Part shown: one piece after another, positions 44,416 through 53,990 of the stretch
Numbering within the stretch: the first letter of the stretch is position 1
Layout: the number at the start of each line of letters is the position of its first letter
NCBI RefSeq assembly: GCF_003264855.1
Contig: NZ_NFZS01000001.1
Location: 1,240,001-1,304,000, forward strand
DNA length: 64,000 nucleotides
Source: Dyella jiangningensis
GTDB lineage: Bacteria > Pseudomonadota > Gammaproteobacteria > Xanthomonadales > Rhodanobacteraceae
Direction of reading: 5' to 3'
Made by a program: the position numbers and the translations under genes
Notes under the pieces: generated by a model
Seen by the model: only the letters and a program-made list of their open reading frames with translations
The model's database searches: none
What the model was told of the DNA's origin: nothing

Positions 44416-44444
44416 TGACCTGGCCATTTCGCGCGTTTTATACT
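44415..44444 (+). promoter_or_regulatory. Sigma-70 promoter of the S10 operon
   Basis: TTGACC (44415-44420) and TATACT (44439-44444) are 18 bases apart. A second, weaker candidate has TATAGT at 44275-44280. The leader to rpsJ would be about 165 bases and holds two hairpins. The whole gap 44157-44616 contains no gene. Confidence 0.8.
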
Positions 44445-44451
44445 TTTTCGT

Positions 44452-44486
44452 CTAGGTGGGCCCGTTCAGGGCCTGCCTAGTCTTTT
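44452..44486 (+). promoter_or_regulatory. S10 leader hairpin with T-rich tail (candidate attenuator)
   Basis: CTAGGTGGGCCC (44452-44463) pairs with GGGCCTGCCTAG (44469-44480) with two wobbles, followed by TCTTTT. In E. coli, L4 represses the S10 operon through its leader by termination and translation block. This attenuator-like element occupies the same position; L4 control is inferred. Confidence 0.6.
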
Positions 44487-44554
44487 AAGGTCGATATGCG
44501 GCGTGGTTTTTAGCCCGTCACTACGGCTTGCAGTGCTGCAGTAAATGGGTTGTG

Positions 44555-44577
44555 CGGATGGGTGAGAAGCCCATCCG
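44555..44577 (+). promoter_or_regulatory. Second S10 leader hairpin
   Basis: CGGATGGG (44555-44562) pairs with CCCATCCG (44570-44577) around TGAGAAG, 39 bases before the rpsJ start. It may be part of the r-protein autoregulatory structure. Confidence 0.5.
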
Positions 44578-44616
44578 GTTCACAGTATTTGTTCTTTCGA
44601 TAACAGGACACGGTTT

Positions 44617-44928
44617 ATGGCGAACCAAAAGATTCGCATCCGGCTCAAGGCGTTCGATCATCGTCTGATCGACCGTTCGGCCAGCGAAATCGTCGAGACG
44701 GCCAAGCGCACCGGCGCTACGGTTCTCGGCCCGATTCCGCTCCCGACCAAGATCGAGCGCTACACCATTCTGGTGTCGCCGCACGTCGACAAAGATGCCC
44801 GCGATCAGTACGAGACCCGTACGCACAAGCGCGTGCTCGACATCGTCGACCCCAACGACAAGACCGTGGACGCGCTCATGAAGCTTGATCTCGCCGCTGG
44901 CGTTGACGTTCAGATCAAGCTCGGTTGA
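44617..44928 (+). CDS. rpsJ: 30S ribosomal protein S10
   Basis: S10 is a 30S head protein and, as NusE, a partner of NusB and NusG. The 103-residue protein reads [20 protein letters not shown], then [20 protein letters not shown] and the C-terminal DVQIKLG. Length and motifs are standard. It is the first gene of the S10 operon, with an AGGA site before its ATG, and is 20 bases from rplC. Confidence 0.98.
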   Translation: MANQKIRIRLKAFDHRLIDRSASEIVETAKRTGATVLGPIPLPTKIERYTILVSPHVDKDARDQYETRTHKRVLDIVDPNDKTVDALMKLDLAAGVDVQIKLG

Positions 44929-44948
44929 GCGATAGACAGGATACGAAG

Positions 44949-45590
44949 ATGAGTATCGGACTGGTTGGCCGCAAGTGCGGCATGAGCCGACTCTTCACTG
45001 AAGACGGACGTTCGATTCCGGTGACCCTGATTGAGGCCACCCCGAATCGCGTCACGCAGCTGAAGACGGAAGATAACGATGGTTACAGCGCTGTGCAGGT
45101 CGCGGCGGGCGTCAAGCGCGCCAGCCTGCTGACCCAGCCGCTGAAGGGTCACTACGCCAAGGCGAAGGTTGAGCCGGGTCGTGGTCTGTGGGAGTTCCGC
45201 GTGTCTGCCGACGACCTCGGCAAGTACAGCGTGGGCGCCGAGATCAAGGCTGACGACGTGTTCCAGGTGGGTCAGATCGTTGACGTCGCTGGCGTGTCGA
45301 AGGGCAAGGGCTTCCAGGGCACCATCAAGCGCCACAACTTCACGATGGGTGACGCAACCCACGGTAACTCGCTGTCGCATCGCGCGCCGGGTTCTATCGG
45401 TCAGCGTCAGACCCCGGGCCGCGTGTTCCCGGGCAAGAAGATGGCAGGCCACATGGGCGCGGTGAACCGTACCCAGCAAGGCCTGGAAGTGGTCAAGGTC
45501 GACGCCGAGCGTCATTTGATCGCGGTGAAGGGCGCGGTGCCGGGTGCGACCGGCGGCGACGTCGTCATCCGTCCGACGACCAAGGGCTGA
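44949..45590 (+). CDS. rplC: 50S ribosomal protein L3
   Basis: L3 binds early in 50S assembly near the peptidyl transferase centre. The 213-residue protein has [18 protein letters not shown] at its N-terminus, the extension [20 protein letters not shown] and [17 protein letters not shown]. The ATG at 44949 is set by homology and an AGGA site; residues encoded from 44925 do not belong to L3. rplD begins 11 bases later. Confidence 0.98.
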   Translation: MSIGLVGRKCGMSRLFTEDGRSIPVTLIEATPNRVTQLKTEDNDGYSAVQVAAGVKRASLLTQPLKGHYAKAKVEPGRGLWEFRVSADDLGKYSVGAEIKADDVFQVGQIVDVAGVSKGKGFQGTIKRHNFTMGDATHGNSLSHRAPGSIGQRQTPGRVFPGKKMAGHMGAVNRTQQGLEVVKVDAERHLIAVKGAVPGATGGDVVIRPTTKG

Positions 45591-45601
45591 GGAGAGACGC
45601 C

Positions 45602-46204
45602 ATGGAAATCAATGTCATTGGCGCCAAGCCGCTCAACGTGTCGGACGAAGTGTTCGGCGGTGAGTTCAAGCAGGCCCTGATCCATCAGGTGGTTGTGGCC
45701 TACCAGGCCGGCGGTCGCGCCGGTACCAAGGCCCAGCTGTCGCGTGGTGAGCTGTCGGGTACCACCAAGAAGTTCAAGAAGCAGAAGGGCGGCGGCGCTC
45801 GTCACGGCGACTACCGCGCTCCGATCTTCGTGGGCGGTGGTGTCACGTTTGCAGCCAAGCCGCGCAACTACGAGCAGAAGGTCAACCGCAAGGCTTACCG
45901 TGTCGCGCTCCGTTCGATCCTTTCCGAGCTGATCCGCCAGGATCGCCTGAAGGTCGTCGAGAGCTTCGGCATCGAGTCGCCCAAGACCAAGGCGATGGTT
46001 GCCAAGCTGGCCGAGCTGCAGGTTTCCGGCCGCGTGCTGCTGGTTTCGGAAGACGCCAACGAGGCGACCTTCCTGGCCGCGCGCAACATCCCGTACATCC
46101 ACGTCGTTGACGTGCTGGCCCTGAACCCGGTCAGCCTGGTCGGTTCCGACCACATCGTCATGACGGTCGATGCGGTGAAGAAGATCGAGGAGTGGCTCGC
46201 ATGA
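45602..46204 (+). CDS. rplD: 50S ribosomal protein L4
   Basis: L4 lines the exit tunnel and in E. coli represses the S10 operon. The 200-residue protein has [20 protein letters not shown], the tunnel loop [20 protein letters not shown], and LAALNP-like [29 protein letters not shown] site precedes the ATG. Its stop overlaps the rplW start (ATGA). The upstream leader hairpins may be its target. Confidence 0.98.
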   Translation: MEINVIGAKPLNVSDEVFGGEFKQALIHQVVVAYQAGGRAGTKAQLSRGELSGTTKKFKKQKGGGARHGDYRAPIFVGGGVTFAAKPRNYEQKVNRKAYRVALRSILSELIRQDRLKVVESFGIESPKTKAMVAKLAELQVSGRVLLVSEDANEATFLAARNIPYIHVVDVLALNPVSLVGSDHIVMTVDAVKKIEEWLA

Positions 46205-46494
46205 GCAACGAACGCATCCTGAATACGCTGCGCGCGCCGCACATCTCGGAAAAGGCTGCTCGCCTCGCCGAGAAGAACCAGTACGTTTTCGTGGTTGCTC
46301 CCGAAGCAACCAAGGCCGATGTCCGCGCTGCGGTGGAACAGATGTTCGACGTCAAGGTCGAGCAGGTGAACCTCGTCAATGCCAAGGGCAAGGTCAAGTC
46401 CTTCCGTTTCCGCGCTGGCAGCCGCCAGGGCAAGCGCAAGGCCTACGTTCGCCTCGCCGATGGCCAGACCATCGACGTGTCGTCCAAGGCCTGA
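46201..46494 (+). CDS. rplW: 50S ribosomal protein L23
   Basis: L23 sits at the tunnel exit and docks trigger factor and SRP. The 97-residue protein begins [20 protein letters not shown] and contains [20 protein letters not shown] and [17 protein letters not shown]. The ATG at 46201 overlaps the L4 stop by four bases, matching family length; an in-frame upstream start would run into rplD. Confidence 0.98.
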   Translation: MSNERILNTLRAPHISEKAARLAEKNQYVFVVAPEATKADVRAAVEQMFDVKVEQVNLVNAKGKVKSFRFRAGSRQGKRKAYVRLADGQTIDVSSKA

Positions 46495-46512
46495 GCCAGG
46501 AGTTGAATTGAG

Positions 46513-47334
46513 ATGGCACTGATCACTCATAAGCCGACCTCCCCCGGACGCCGCGACGCAGTCAGCGTCCGCACCGAGGGTCTCCACAAGGGCGCGCCGT
46601 ACGCGGCGTTGACCGAAGCGAAGACCAAGAACGGCGGCCGCAACCATTACGGTCGCATCACCGTTCGCCACCAGGGTGGTGGTCACAAGCAGCGTTACCG
46701 CATCATCGACTTCAAGCGCGACAAGGAAGGCATCGCCGCCCGCGTCGAGCGCATCGAGTACGATCCCAACCGCACCGCGCACATCGCGCTGCTGTGCTAC
46801 GCCGATGGCGAGCGCCGCTACATCATCGCGCCGAAGGGCGTGGTGGTGGGTGACCGTCTGGTGTCGGGCAGCGACGCGCCGATCAAGGCCGGCAACAGCC
46901 TGCCGCTGCGCTCGATCCCGGTCGGTTCGACCATCCACTGCATTGAGATGAAGCCGGGCAAGGGTGCGCAGATCGCACGCTCCGCCGGTGCCTCGGTCCA
47001 GCTGGTGGCCCGCGAGTCCGGCTACGCCACCCTGCGTCTCCGCTCCGGCGAAATGCGCAAGGTGCCGGTCGACTGCCGCGCCACCATCGGTGAAGTCGGC
47101 AACAGCGAACACAGCCTGAAGAAGCTCGGCAAGGCCGGCGCGAAGCGTTGGCTCGGCATTCGTCCGACCGTCCGCGGTGTCGTGATGAACCCGGTCGACC
47201 ATCCGCACGGCGGTGGTGAAGGCCGTACCTCTGGTGGCCGTCATCCCGTCAGCCCGTGGGGCACGCCGACCAAGGGTTACAAGACCCGCAACAACAAGCG
47301 CACGCAGCAGTTCATCGTGCGTCGCCGCAAGTAA
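46513..47334 (+). CDS. rplB: 50S ribosomal protein L2
   Basis: L2 is essential for subunit association and peptidyl transfer. The 273-residue protein has [39 protein letters not shown], and the conserved [20 protein letters not shown] with its key histidine. The basic C-terminus ends FIVRRRK. It is 18 bases from rplW and 12 from rpsS, in the standard order. Confidence 0.98.
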   Translation: MALITHKPTSPGRRDAVSVRTEGLHKGAPYAALTEAKTKNGGRNHYGRITVRHQGGGHKQRYRIIDFKRDKEGIAARVERIEYDPNRTAHIALLCYADGERRYIIAPKGVVVGDRLVSGSDAPIKAGNSLPLRSIPVGSTIHCIEMKPGKGAQIARSAGASVQLVARESGYATLRLRSGEMRKVPVDCRATIGEVGNSEHSLKKLGKAGAKRWLGIRPTVRGVVMNPVDHPHGGGEGRTSGGRHPVSPWGTPTKGYKTRNNKRTQQFIVRRRK

Positions 47335-47346
47335 TAGGAAACGACT

Positions 47347-47619
47347 ATGCCGCGCTCTCTAAAGAAAGGTCCGTTCGTCGACCTGCACCTCGTAAAGAAG
47401 GTGGAAGCCGCCGTTTCCGCCAATAACAAGCGTCCGATCAAGACCTGGTCGCGTCGTTCGATGATCCTCCCGGAGATGGTTGGCCTGACCATCGCCATCC
47501 ACAACGGCCGTCAGCATGTCCCCGTGCTGGTCAACGAGAACATGGTCGGGCACAAGCTCGGCGAGTTCGCGGTGACCCGTACCTTCAAGGGCCATGGCGG
47601 CGACAAGAAGGGCAAGTGA
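47347..47619 (+). CDS. rpsS: 30S ribosomal protein S19
   Basis: S19 forms a head complex with S13 and contacts the A-site finger. The 90-residue protein reads [40 protein letters not shown] and [20 protein letters not shown]. Its TGA shares one base with the ATG of rplV (TGATG), so the two are coupled. Confidence 0.98.
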   Translation: MPRSLKKGPFVDLHLVKKVEAAVSANNKRPIKTWSRRSMILPEMVGLTIAIHNGRQHVPVLVNENMVGHKLGEFAVTRTFKGHGGDKKGK

Positions 47620-47954
47620 TGAGCACTGAAGCCAAAGCGATCCTGCGCAGCGCCCGCATTTCGGCGCAGAAGGCACGCCTGGTAGCTGACCTGGTCCGCG
47701 GTATGCCCGTGGGCCGTGCCAGCGACGTGCTCAATTTCACCAACAAGAAGGCCGCGCACATTGTTCGCAAGGTGCTGCTGTCAGCCGTCGCCAACGCCGA
47801 GAACAACCTCGGTGCTGACGTCGACGAGCTGAAGGTCTCGCGCATCTTTGTCGACGAAGGTCCGGCGATGAAGCGCATGTACGCCCGCGCCAAGGGCCGC
47901 GGTTCCCGCATCCTGAAGCGCACGAGCCACATCACTGTGGTCGTTGGCAACTAA
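47619..47954 (+). CDS. rplV: 50S ribosomal protein L22
   Basis: L22 spans the 50S and its loop lines the exit tunnel. The 111-residue protein has [40 protein letters not shown], and the tunnel loop [20 protein letters not shown]. The ATG at 47619 overlaps the S19 stop by one base; an in-frame GTG at 47616 is less likely. Confidence 0.98.
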   Translation: MSTEAKAILRSARISAQKARLVADLVRGMPVGRASDVLNFTNKKAAHIVRKVLLSAVANAENNLGADVDELKVSRIFVDEGPAMKRMYARAKGRGSRILKRTSHITVVVGN

Positions 47955-47967
47955 GAGGACATAGACG

Positions 47968-48717
47968 ATGGGTCATAAAGTTCATCCCACCGGTATCCGC
48001 CTCGGCATTGCCAAGGACTGGAACTCGAAGTGGTACGCCAATAAGGGCGAATACGCCCAGTACCTCGCGGCCGACCTGAAGGTCCGTGAGATGCTGCGCA
48101 AGAAGCTGGCCCAGGCCGGCATTTCGAAGATCCTCATCGAGCGTCCGGCCAAGACCGCGCGCGTGACGATCCACACCGCCCGTCCGGGCGTGGTGATCGG
48201 CAAGAAGGGCGAGGACATCGAGAAGCTGCGCAAGGAAGTCAGCGACATGATGGGCGTTCCGGCGCACATCAACGTCAGCGAAGTGCGCAAGCCCGAGCTG
48301 GACGCGCAGCTGGTCGCCGAGTCGATCGCGCAGCAGCTGGAGCGTCGCATCATGTTCCGCCGCGCCATGAAGCGCTCGGTCGGCAACGCGATGCGCCTGG
48401 GCGCCCTGGGCATCAAGATCAATGTCTCTGGTCGTCTGAACGGCGCCGAGATTGCTCGTTCCGAATGGGCTCGTGAGGGTCGCGTTCCGCTGCACACGCT
48501 ACGTGCGGACATCGACTACGGCTTCGCCGAGGCGAAGACCACCTACGGCATCATCGGCATCAAGGTGTGGATCTACAAGGGCGAGATCTTCGATCTGTCC
48601 CAGATCAACCAGGAGCCGAAGGAAGAGCAGTCCCAGCCGCGCCGTGAGGGTGGCGAGGGTCGTCGTGAATCGCGTCGCGAGGGCGGTGAAGGCCGCCGCG
48701 AGCGGACGGCGAAGTAA
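47968..48717 (+). CDS. rpsC: 30S ribosomal protein S3
   Basis: S3 lies at the mRNA entry site and contributes to helicase activity. The 249-residue protein begins [20 protein letters not shown] and has the KH motif [20 protein letters not shown] and the second domain up to [14 protein letters not shown]. The C-terminus is a charged tail about 15 residues longer than in E. coli, made of two copies of [10 protein letters not shown]-like sequence, which is probably disordered. Confidence 0.98.
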   Translation: MGHKVHPTGIRLGIAKDWNSKWYANKGEYAQYLAADLKVREMLRKKLAQAGISKILIERPAKTARVTIHTARPGVVIGKKGEDIEKLRKEVSDMMGVPAHINVSEVRKPELDAQLVAESIAQQLERRIMFRRAMKRSVGNAMRLGALGIKINVSGRLNGAEIARSEWAREGRVPLHTLRADIDYGFAEAKTTYGIIGIKVWIYKGEIFDLSQINQEPKEEQSQPRREGGEGRRESRREGGEGRRERTAK

Positions 48718-48728
48718 GGAGAGTTGCC

Positions 48729-49142
48729 ATGCTGCAACCCAAGCGAACCAAATTCCGTAAGCAGTTCAAGGGCCGCAACGACGGTCTGGCGTTCAGCTCG
48801 AACCTCGTCAGCTTTGGCGAGTTCGGCCTGAAGGCCACCACGTTCGGCGCGCTCACCGCGCGTCAGATCGAGGCCGGTCGTCGCTGCATCACCCGCTTCG
48901 TCAAGCGCGGCGGCAAGCTGTGGATCCGCGTGTACCCGGACAAGCCCATCACCAAGAAGCCCATCGAAGTTCGAATGGGTGCCGGTAAGGGTGGCGTCGA
49001 ATACTGGGTCGCTCCGATCCAGCCGGGCCGCATGCTTTATGAAATCGAGGGTATCGACGAGGCAACCGCACGCGAGGCTTTCCGCCTTGCCGCTGCCAAG
49101 CTCTCGGTCCAGACCCAATTCGTGACCCGGGCGGTGATGTGA
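48729..49142 (+). CDS. rplP: 50S ribosomal protein L16
   Basis: L16 helps organise the A-site tRNA region of the 50S. The 137-residue protein begins [20 protein letters not shown]. It carries [20 protein letters not shown] and [20 protein letters not shown], including the loop with the arginine hydroxylated in E. coli. A GGAG site precedes it, and rpmC starts one base after its stop. Confidence 0.98.
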   Translation: MLQPKRTKFRKQFKGRNDGLAFSSNLVSFGEFGLKATTFGALTARQIEAGRRCITRFVKRGGKLWIRVYPDKPITKKPIEVRMGAGKGGVEYWVAPIQPGRMLYEIEGIDEATAREAFRLAAAKLSVQTQFVTRAVM

Positions 49143-49143
49143 T

Positions 49144-49329
49144 ATGGCCATCAAAGATCTGACCAACAAGACGGCCGAAGAGCTGAATAAGCACCTGCTG
49201 GACCTGCGCAAGGAGCAGTTCAACCTGCGCATGCAGAAGGGCACCGGCCAGCTCAACCAGCCGCACCAGCTGCGCCGCGTTCGGCGCGACATCGCCCGCA
49301 CGAAGTTCGTGCTCGGCGGCAAGAAGTAA
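49144..49329 (+). CDS. rpmC: 50S ribosomal protein L29
   Basis: L29 is a small two-helix protein at the tunnel exit near L23. The 61-residue sequence [40 protein letters not shown] and [18 protein letters not shown] is fully typical. It starts directly after rplP and is 12 bases from rpsQ, so coupled translation is likely. Confidence 0.97.
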   Translation: MAIKDLTNKTAEELNKHLLDLRKEQFNLRMQKGTGQLNQPHQLRRVRRDIARTKFVLGGKK

Positions 49330-49341
49330 GGGACGGCCGAT

Positions 49342-49602
49342 ATGAGCGACAACCAGAAGCAGACGCGCACCCTCGAGGGCCGCGTCATCAGCAACAAGAT
49401 GGACAAGACCGTGACGGTCCTGATCGAGCGCCAGGAACAGCATCCGCTGATCGGCAAGATCATCCGCCGTTCGACCAAGCTGCACGCGCAGGACGACCTG
49501 GGTGCCAACGAAGGCGACCTGGTCCGCATCGCGGAATGCCGTCCTCTGTCCAAGACCAAGCATCACCGCGTGGTCGAAATCATCACGCGCGCTAACGTCT
49601 AA
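49342..49602 (+). CDS. rpsQ: 30S ribosomal protein S17
   Basis: S17 is an OB-fold primary binder of 16S rRNA. The 86-residue protein shows [20 protein letters not shown], the loop [20 protein letters not shown] and [19 protein letters not shown]. It is placed between rpmC and rplN, ending the S10 operon as defined in E. coli, but no terminator separates it from rplN here. Confidence 0.97.
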   Translation: MSDNQKQTRTLEGRVISNKMDKTVTVLIERQEQHPLIGKIIRRSTKLHAQDDLGANEGDLVRIAECRPLSKTKHHRVVEIITRANV

Positions 49603-49616
49603 GGGAGGGTGCAGAC

Positions 49617-49985
49617 ATGATCCAGATGCAAAGCACGCTTTCCGCGGCTGACAATAGCGGCGCCCGCGAACTGATGTGCATCAAGGTGCTCGGCGGCTCC
49701 AAGCGCCGTTACGCCGCGATCGGTGACGTGATCAAGGTCACCGTGAAGGATGCCATCCCCCGCGGCAAGGTGAAGAAGGGCGAGGTGTACAACGCCGTGG
49801 TGGTTCGTACCGCCAAGGGTGTGCGCCGTCCCGATGGCTCGCTGATCCGTTTCGACGGCAATGCAGCGGTCCTCCTCAACAACAAGCTCGAGCCGATCGG
49901 CACCCGTATCTTCGGACCGGTCACTCGCGAGCTGCGCAGCGAGAAGTTCATGAAGATCGTCTCGCTCGCGCCCGAAGTGCTCTGA
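49617..49985 (+). CDS. rplN: 50S ribosomal protein L14
   Basis: L14 contributes to the intersubunit bridge with 16S rRNA and contacts L19. The 122-residue protein begins [20 protein letters not shown] and has the signature [20 protein letters not shown], then [20 protein letters not shown]. It follows rpsQ by 14 bases with a GGAGGG site, so S10 and spc genes appear to be one run. Confidence 0.98.
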   Translation: MIQMQSTLSAADNSGARELMCIKVLGGSKRRYAAIGDVIKVTVKDAIPRGKVKKGEVYNAVVVRTAKGVRRPDGSLIRFDGNAAVLLNNKLEPIGTRIFGPVTRELRSEKFMKIVSLAPEVL

Positions 49986-49999
49986 GCGGAGACTAGACC

Positions 50000-50314
50000 A
50001 TGAACCGTATCCGCAAGGGTGATCAGGTCCTCGTGATCACCGGCAAGAACAAGGGTCAGCGCGGCGACGTGCTGCGTGTTGATGGCGACCGCGTGTTCGT
50101 CTCCAACGTGAACCTGGTCAAGCGTCACACCAAGCCGAATCCGCAGGCCAACCAGGCCGGCGGCATCGTCGAGCGTGAGGCTTCGATCCACATCTCCAAC
50201 GTCCAGCTGTTCAACTCTGCCACGGGCAAGGGTGAACGCGTTGGCGCCAAGACGCTCTCCGATGGGCGCAAGGTGCGCGTGTTCAAGTCCAACGGCGAAG
50301 TTGTGGACGCGTAA
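50000..50314 (+). CDS. rplX: 50S ribosomal protein L24
   Basis: L24 initiates 50S assembly and has a KOW domain. The 104-residue protein reads [20 protein letters not shown] and [20 protein letters not shown], then [20 protein letters not shown], all typical. A GGAG site lies before the ATG. It is 14 bases from rplN and 12 from rplE. Confidence 0.98.
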   Translation: MNRIRKGDQVLVITGKNKGQRGDVLRVDGDRVFVSNVNLVKRHTKPNPQANQAGGIVEREASIHISNVQLFNSATGKGERVGAKTLSDGRKVRVFKSNGEVVDA

Positions 50315-50326
50315 GGAATAAATGTT

Positions 50327-50869
50327 ATGACGACGCGTCTCGAAACGTTTTACAAAGACCAGGTCATCAAGAAGCTCACCGAGCGTTTTGGTTACCAGAA
50401 CGTGATGCAGGTTCCCCGCATCACCAAGATCACGCTGAATATGGGCGTGGGCGAAGCCGCCGGCAACAAGAAGGTGCTCGAGAACGCCGTGGCCGACATG
50501 GCCAAGATCTCGGGCCAGAAGCCGATCCAGACCAAGGCCCGCGTGTCGGTCGCCTCGTTCAAGATCCGCGACGGTTGGCCGATCGGCTGCAAGGTCACCC
50601 TGCGCCGCGCCCAGATGTGGGAATTCCTCGATCGCCTGATCAACATCTCGCTGCCGCGTACGCGCGACTTCCGTGGTGTCTCGGGTCGTGCCTTCGATGG
50701 CCGTGGTAACTACAACTTCGGCATCAAGGAACAGATCATCTTCCCGGAAATCGACTTCGACGCCGTCGACGCGATGCGTGGTATGGACATCTCCATCACC
50801 ACCACCGCCAAGACCGACGAAGAAGCCAAGGCGCTGCTGGAAGCCTTCAGCTTCCCGTTCCGCAACTAA
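50327..50869 (+). CDS. rplE: 50S ribosomal protein L5
   Basis: L5 binds 5S rRNA and contacts the 30S head. The 180-residue protein has [40 protein letters not shown] and [20 protein letters not shown], ending [13 protein letters not shown]. Its order rplX-rplE-rpsN is standard. In E. coli, S8 represses spc translation near this start; no clear S8-like helix was identified by eye. Confidence 0.98.
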   Translation: MTTRLETFYKDQVIKKLTERFGYQNVMQVPRITKITLNMGVGEAAGNKKVLENAVADMAKISGQKPIQTKARVSVASFKIRDGWPIGCKVTLRRAQMWEFLDRLINISLPRTRDFRGVSGRAFDGRGNYNFGIKEQIIFPEIDFDAVDAMRGMDISITTTAKTDEEAKALLEAFSFPFRN

Positions 50870-50887
50870 GAGAGTCGCGAGAGACAT

Positions 50888-51193
50888 ATGGCCAAGACCT
50901 CGATGGTTAACCGCGACCTCAAGCGGACCAAGCTCGTCAAGAAGTACGCCGCCAAGCGCGCCGAACTGAAGGCGATTGTGCTGAGCCCCACCGCCTCCTA
51001 CGAGGAGAAGATGGAGGCCCAGGCCAAGCTGCAGAAGCAGCCGCGTGACGCCAGCCCGGCTCGCCAGCGTACCCGCTGCGCGCTGACCGGCCGTCCGCGC
51101 GCCGTGTACCAGAAGTTCGGCCTCGGCCGTAACAAGCTGCGCGAAGCCACCATGCGTGGCGACGTTCCTGGCCTGCGCAAGGCCAGCTGGTAA
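50888..51193 (+). CDS. rpsN: 30S ribosomal protein S14 (zinc-independent form)
   Basis: S14 is a late-binding 30S head protein. This 101-residue form lacks the CxxC zinc ribbon of the short type. It has [20 protein letters not shown] and the C-terminal [20 protein letters not shown], where only one cysteine remains. The gap to rpsH is 221 bp, much longer than other spc gaps, and contains a promoter candidate. Confidence 0.98.
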   Translation: MAKTSMVNRDLKRTKLVKKYAAKRAELKAIVLSPTASYEEKMEAQAKLQKQPRDASPARQRTRCALTGRPRAVYQKFGLGRNKLREATMRGDVPGLRKASW

Positions 51194-51288
51194 GACCCCA
51201 AACAGGGCAGGGCGGGGAAAACCCGCTCTTGCTCGATGCGGCGGCGGGCCCTGCGGCCTGCCGCCGTTGGCGCGAATACGCGCCGACA

Positions 51289-51318
51289 TTCGCAAAGTCG
51301 GAAAAATGCTGCTATAGT
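51289..51318 (+). promoter_or_regulatory. Candidate internal promoter upstream of rpsH
   Basis: TTCGCA (51289-51294) and TATAGT (51313-51318) are 18 bases apart. It lies in an AT-richer part of the unusual 221-bp rpsN-rpsH gap, about 97 bases before the rpsH start. Confidence 0.55.
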
Positions 51319-51414
51319 CGATGGTCTGCACTTCGCAGACCGGTCACTGTGCCGGCATACAACTCAATTGATTTCCGGTTTTTCGGATATCGGTGCACTC
51401 TGAAGGATGTTTTC

Positions 51415-51810
51415 ATGAGCATGACTGATCCCATCGCCGATCTGTTTACGCGCATCCGCAATGCCCAGCTCACGGGCAAGCAGACCGTAAACATGCCGTC
51501 GTCGAAGCTGAAGGTGGCCATCGCCAACCTTCTCAAGAACGAGGGCTATATCCTCGACGCCAAGTCCTCCGCCGTGGAGGGCAAGCCGGTGCTCGAGATC
51601 AAGCTCAAGTATTTCGAAGGCCGTCCGGCCATCGAGACCATTACCCGCGTCAGCCGCTCGGGCCTCCGCGTCTACCGCGGCAAGGACGAACTGCCGAAGG
51701 TCCTTGGTGGCCTGGGTATCTCGATCATCTCGACTTCCGCCGGTCTGCTGACCGACGCGCAGGCCCGTGCCAAGGGTCTGGGCGGCGAAGTCATCGGCCA
51801 GGTCGCATAA
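51415..51810 (+). CDS. rpsH: 30S ribosomal protein S8
   Basis: S8 binds the central domain of 16S rRNA and represses spc in E. coli. The 131-residue protein begins [20 protein letters not shown] and has [20 protein letters not shown] and [20 protein letters not shown]. The ATG at 51415 follows an AAGGA box; residues predicted further upstream are not S8-like. It probably has its own promoter in the preceding gap. Confidence 0.98.
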   Translation: MSMTDPIADLFTRIRNAQLTGKQTVNMPSSKLKVAIANLLKNEGYILDAKSSAVEGKPVLEIKLKYFEGRPAIETITRVSRSGLRVYRGKDELPKVLGGLGISIISTSAGLLTDAQARAKGLGGEVIGQVA

Positions 51811-51820
51811 GGAGCCGACG

Positions 51821-52348
51821 ATGTCCCGCGTTGCCAAACAGCCGATTACCCTGCCGAAGGGCGTTGAGATCACCTCGAACGCCAATGGCATCACCGTCAA
51901 GGGCCCGAAGGGCACCCTGGCGACCCACGCCCTGCCGGGCGCATCCGTTTCCATCGACAACGGCGTGGCGAACATCGCCGTGGCCGAAGGCGCCGATGAC
52001 AAGTTCGGTGGCACGCTCCGCGCGCTGCTGGCCAACATGGTCAAGGGCGTGTCCGACGGTTATGAGCGCAAGCTCGAGCTCGTCGGCGTGGGCTACCGTG
52101 CCTCGATGGCCGGCAAGTCGCTGAACATCGCTCTGGGCTTCTCGCATCCGGTCGTGTTCGACGCGCCGGAAGGCATCTCCATCGAAACCCCGTCGCAGAC
52201 CGAAATCCTGATCAAGGGTACGGACAAGCAGCGCGTGGGCGAAGTGGCCGCCAAGATCCGTGCGATCCGTCCGCCGGAACCGTACAAGGGCAAGGGCGTC
52301 CGCTATTCGGGCGAGAAGATCACCCTGAAGGAAGCCAAGAAGGCCTAA
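51821..52348 (+). CDS. rplF: 50S ribosomal protein L6
   Basis: L6 binds near the sarcin-ricin loop. The 175-residue protein has [20 protein letters not shown], the first-half motif [15 protein letters not shown] and the C-terminal [20 protein letters not shown]. The ATG at 51821 follows an AAGGAG box, ten bases after the S8 stop; an in-frame ATG further upstream overlaps rpsH and is rejected. Confidence 0.98.
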   Translation: MSRVAKQPITLPKGVEITSNANGITVKGPKGTLATHALPGASVSIDNGVANIAVAEGADDKFGGTLRALLANMVKGVSDGYERKLELVGVGYRASMAGKSLNIALGFSHPVVFDAPEGISIETPSQTEILIKGTDKQRVGEVAAKIRAIRPPEPYKGKGVRYSGEKITLKEAKKA

Positions 52349-52377
52349 GGGTCTATCCGCTTCCTGGAGAGAACACG

Positions 52378-52731
52378 ATGAACAAGAACGAATCCCGCCT
52401 GCGCCGCGCAAAGGCCACTCGCTCCCACATCCGCAAGCTCGGTGTGGCTCGCCTGTCGGTCCATCGCACCGGCCAGCACCTGTACGCGCAGGTGTTCGCC
52501 GCCGACGGCCAGAACGTGGTTGCGGCTGCTTCCACCGTACAGAAGTCGGTGGCCGAAGGCCTGAAGGGCACCAAGAACCTCACCGCCGCTGCTGCTGTCG
52601 GTAAGGCCGTGGCCGAGCGTGCGCTGGCAGCCGGTATCGAGTCCGTGGCGTTCGATCGCTCGGGCTTCCGCTTCCACGGTCGTATCAAGGCGCTGGCCGA
52701 TGCGGCCCGCGAAGCCGGCCTGAAGTTCTAA
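52378..52731 (+). CDS. rplR: 50S ribosomal protein L18
   Basis: L18 binds 5S rRNA with L5. The 117-residue protein has [40 protein letters not shown] and the C-terminal [27 protein letters not shown] site precedes it. It is 30 bases from rplF and 118 from rpsE, a gap holding a hairpin. Confidence 0.98.
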   Translation: MNKNESRLRRAKATRSHIRKLGVARLSVHRTGQHLYAQVFAADGQNVVAAASTVQKSVAEGLKGTKNLTAAAAVGKAVAERALAAGIESVAFDRSGFRFHGRIKALADAAREAGLKF

Positions 52732-52745
52732 GCCGGTTGGCATCG

Positions 52746-52767
52746 AGTGCCGGGTTCGCCCGGCACT
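52746..52767 (+). other. TTCG-loop hairpin in rplR-rpsE spacer
   Basis: AGTGCCGGG (52746-52754) pairs perfectly with CCCGGCACT (52759-52767) around TTCG. No T-run follows. It sits in an unusually long spc gap and resembles the rpoA-rplQ hairpin. Confidence 0.6.
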
Positions 52768-52849
52768 TGAAGCCACATGTAGTACCCACAACTCCAAGCG
52801 GCCCAGCCGCAAGCAAAAGTCCTGGTCCGCCAGGCATACGGAAAAGAAC

Positions 52850-53359
52850 ATGTCTTCTACCGATCGCGAAAATTCCGACGGCCTGCTCGAGAAGCTGATT
52901 GCCGTCAACCGCGTGGCCAAGACCGTGAAGGGTGGCCGCCAGATGAGTTTCACCGCGCTGACCGTGGTCGGCGACGGCGAAGGTCGCGTGGGCTTCGGCT
53001 ATGGCAAGGCGCGCGAAGTGCCGGTCGCCATCTCCAAGGCCATGGACCGCGCCCGCCGCAACATGGTGAGCATCGATCTCAACAACGGCACGCTGTGGTA
53101 CGCCATCAAGGCCAACCACGGTGCAGCTCGCGTGTTCATGCAGCCGGCCTCTGAAGGTACCGGCGTCATCGCCGGCGGTGCCATGCGCGCCGTGCTCGAA
53201 GTGGTGGGCGTGAAGAACGTGCTGGCCAAGGCCGTCGGTTCGCGCAACCCGATCAACCTGGTCCGCGCGACCATCAAGGGCCTGCAGGCCGTTGCCTCGC
53301 CGAAGCAGATCGCTGCCAAGCGTGGCAAGACCGTGGAAGAGGTGCTGGGCAATGGCTAA
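52850..53359 (+). CDS. rpsE: 30S ribosomal protein S5
   Basis: S5 acts in decoding fidelity and mRNA unwinding. The 169-residue protein has [40 protein letters not shown] and [20 protein letters not shown]. The spectinomycin loop region (around VAKTVKGG) appears wild type. Its last codons overlap the start of rpmD by eight bases. Confidence 0.98.
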   Translation: MSSTDRENSDGLLEKLIAVNRVAKTVKGGRQMSFTALTVVGDGEGRVGFGYGKAREVPVAISKAMDRARRNMVSIDLNNGTLWYAIKANHGAARVFMQPASEGTGVIAGGAMRAVLEVVGVKNVLAKAVGSRNPINLVRATIKGLQAVASPKQIAAKRGKTVEEVLGNG

Positions 53360-53549
53360 GAACAACGAAACCGCCGCCACCGTGCGCGTGCGCCTGGTCA
53401 AGGGCCTGCGCGGTGTGCAGAGCCGTCATCGCCTGAGCGTCAAGGCGCTCGGCCTGAGCAAGCTCAACGACGTCCGTGAGTTGAAGGACAGCCCGCAGGT
53501 GCGCGGCCTGATCAACACCGTCTATTACCTCGTGCGGGTTGAGGAGTAA
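53352..53549 (+). CDS. rpmD: 50S ribosomal protein L30
   Basis: L30 is a small alpha-beta protein on the 50S. The 65-residue sequence has [40 protein letters not shown] and [15 protein letters not shown]. The ATG at 53352 overlaps the S5 gene by eight bases, giving tight coupling. Upstream in-frame residues lie within rpsE and are not L30-like. Confidence 0.96.
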   Translation: MAKNNETAATVRVRLVKGLRGVQSRHRLSVKALGLSKLNDVRELKDSPQVRGLINTVYYLVRVEE

Positions 53550-53554
53550 TCACC

Positions 53555-53986
53555 ATGCGTCTTAACGACATCAAGCCGGCCGCCGGTGCCCGCAAGACCC
53601 GCCTTCGCGTGGGTCGCGGTATTGGTTCGGGCCTCGGCAAGACCGCCGGTCGCGGTCACAAGGGTCAGCACGCTCGCGCGGGCGGCACCCACAAGTACGG
53701 TTTCGAGGGCGGCCAGATGCCGCTGCAGCGTCGCCTGCCGAAGGTTGGCTTCCGCTCGCTGAAGAAGAAAGAAAGCCAGGAAGTGTTCCTGTATGAGTTG
53801 GCGGCTCTCAAGGCCGACGTGATCGACGCGATCGTCCTGCATCAGGCCGGTCTGATCGACAGCCACGCCAAGAAGGTCAAGGTCGTCCTCAAGGGCGAGA
53901 TCGGCCGCGCGGTGAAGCTGTCGGGCCTGCTGGCCACGGCCGGCGCCAAGGCGGCGATCGAAGCTGCCGGCGGCAGCGTGGAGTAA
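53555..53986 (+). CDS. rplO: 50S ribosomal protein L15
   Basis: L15 is a late-assembly 50S protein with a long N-terminal extension. The 143-residue protein has [40 protein letters not shown] and [18 protein letters not shown]. It is five bases from rpmD and four from the GTG of secY, in standard order. Confidence 0.98.
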   Translation: MRLNDIKPAAGARKTRLRVGRGIGSGLGKTAGRGHKGQHARAGGTHKYGFEGGQMPLQRRLPKVGFRSLKKKESQEVFLYELAALKADVIDAIVLHQAGLIDSHAKKVKVVLKGEIGRAVKLSGLLATAGAKAAIEAAGGSVE

Positions 53987-53990
53987 TCAC

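Noticed and set aside
48656-48712. Short repeated codons near the rpsC end as a DNA-level repeat element
   Set aside because: They encode the in-frame S3 tail duplication and are better explained as a coding repeat.
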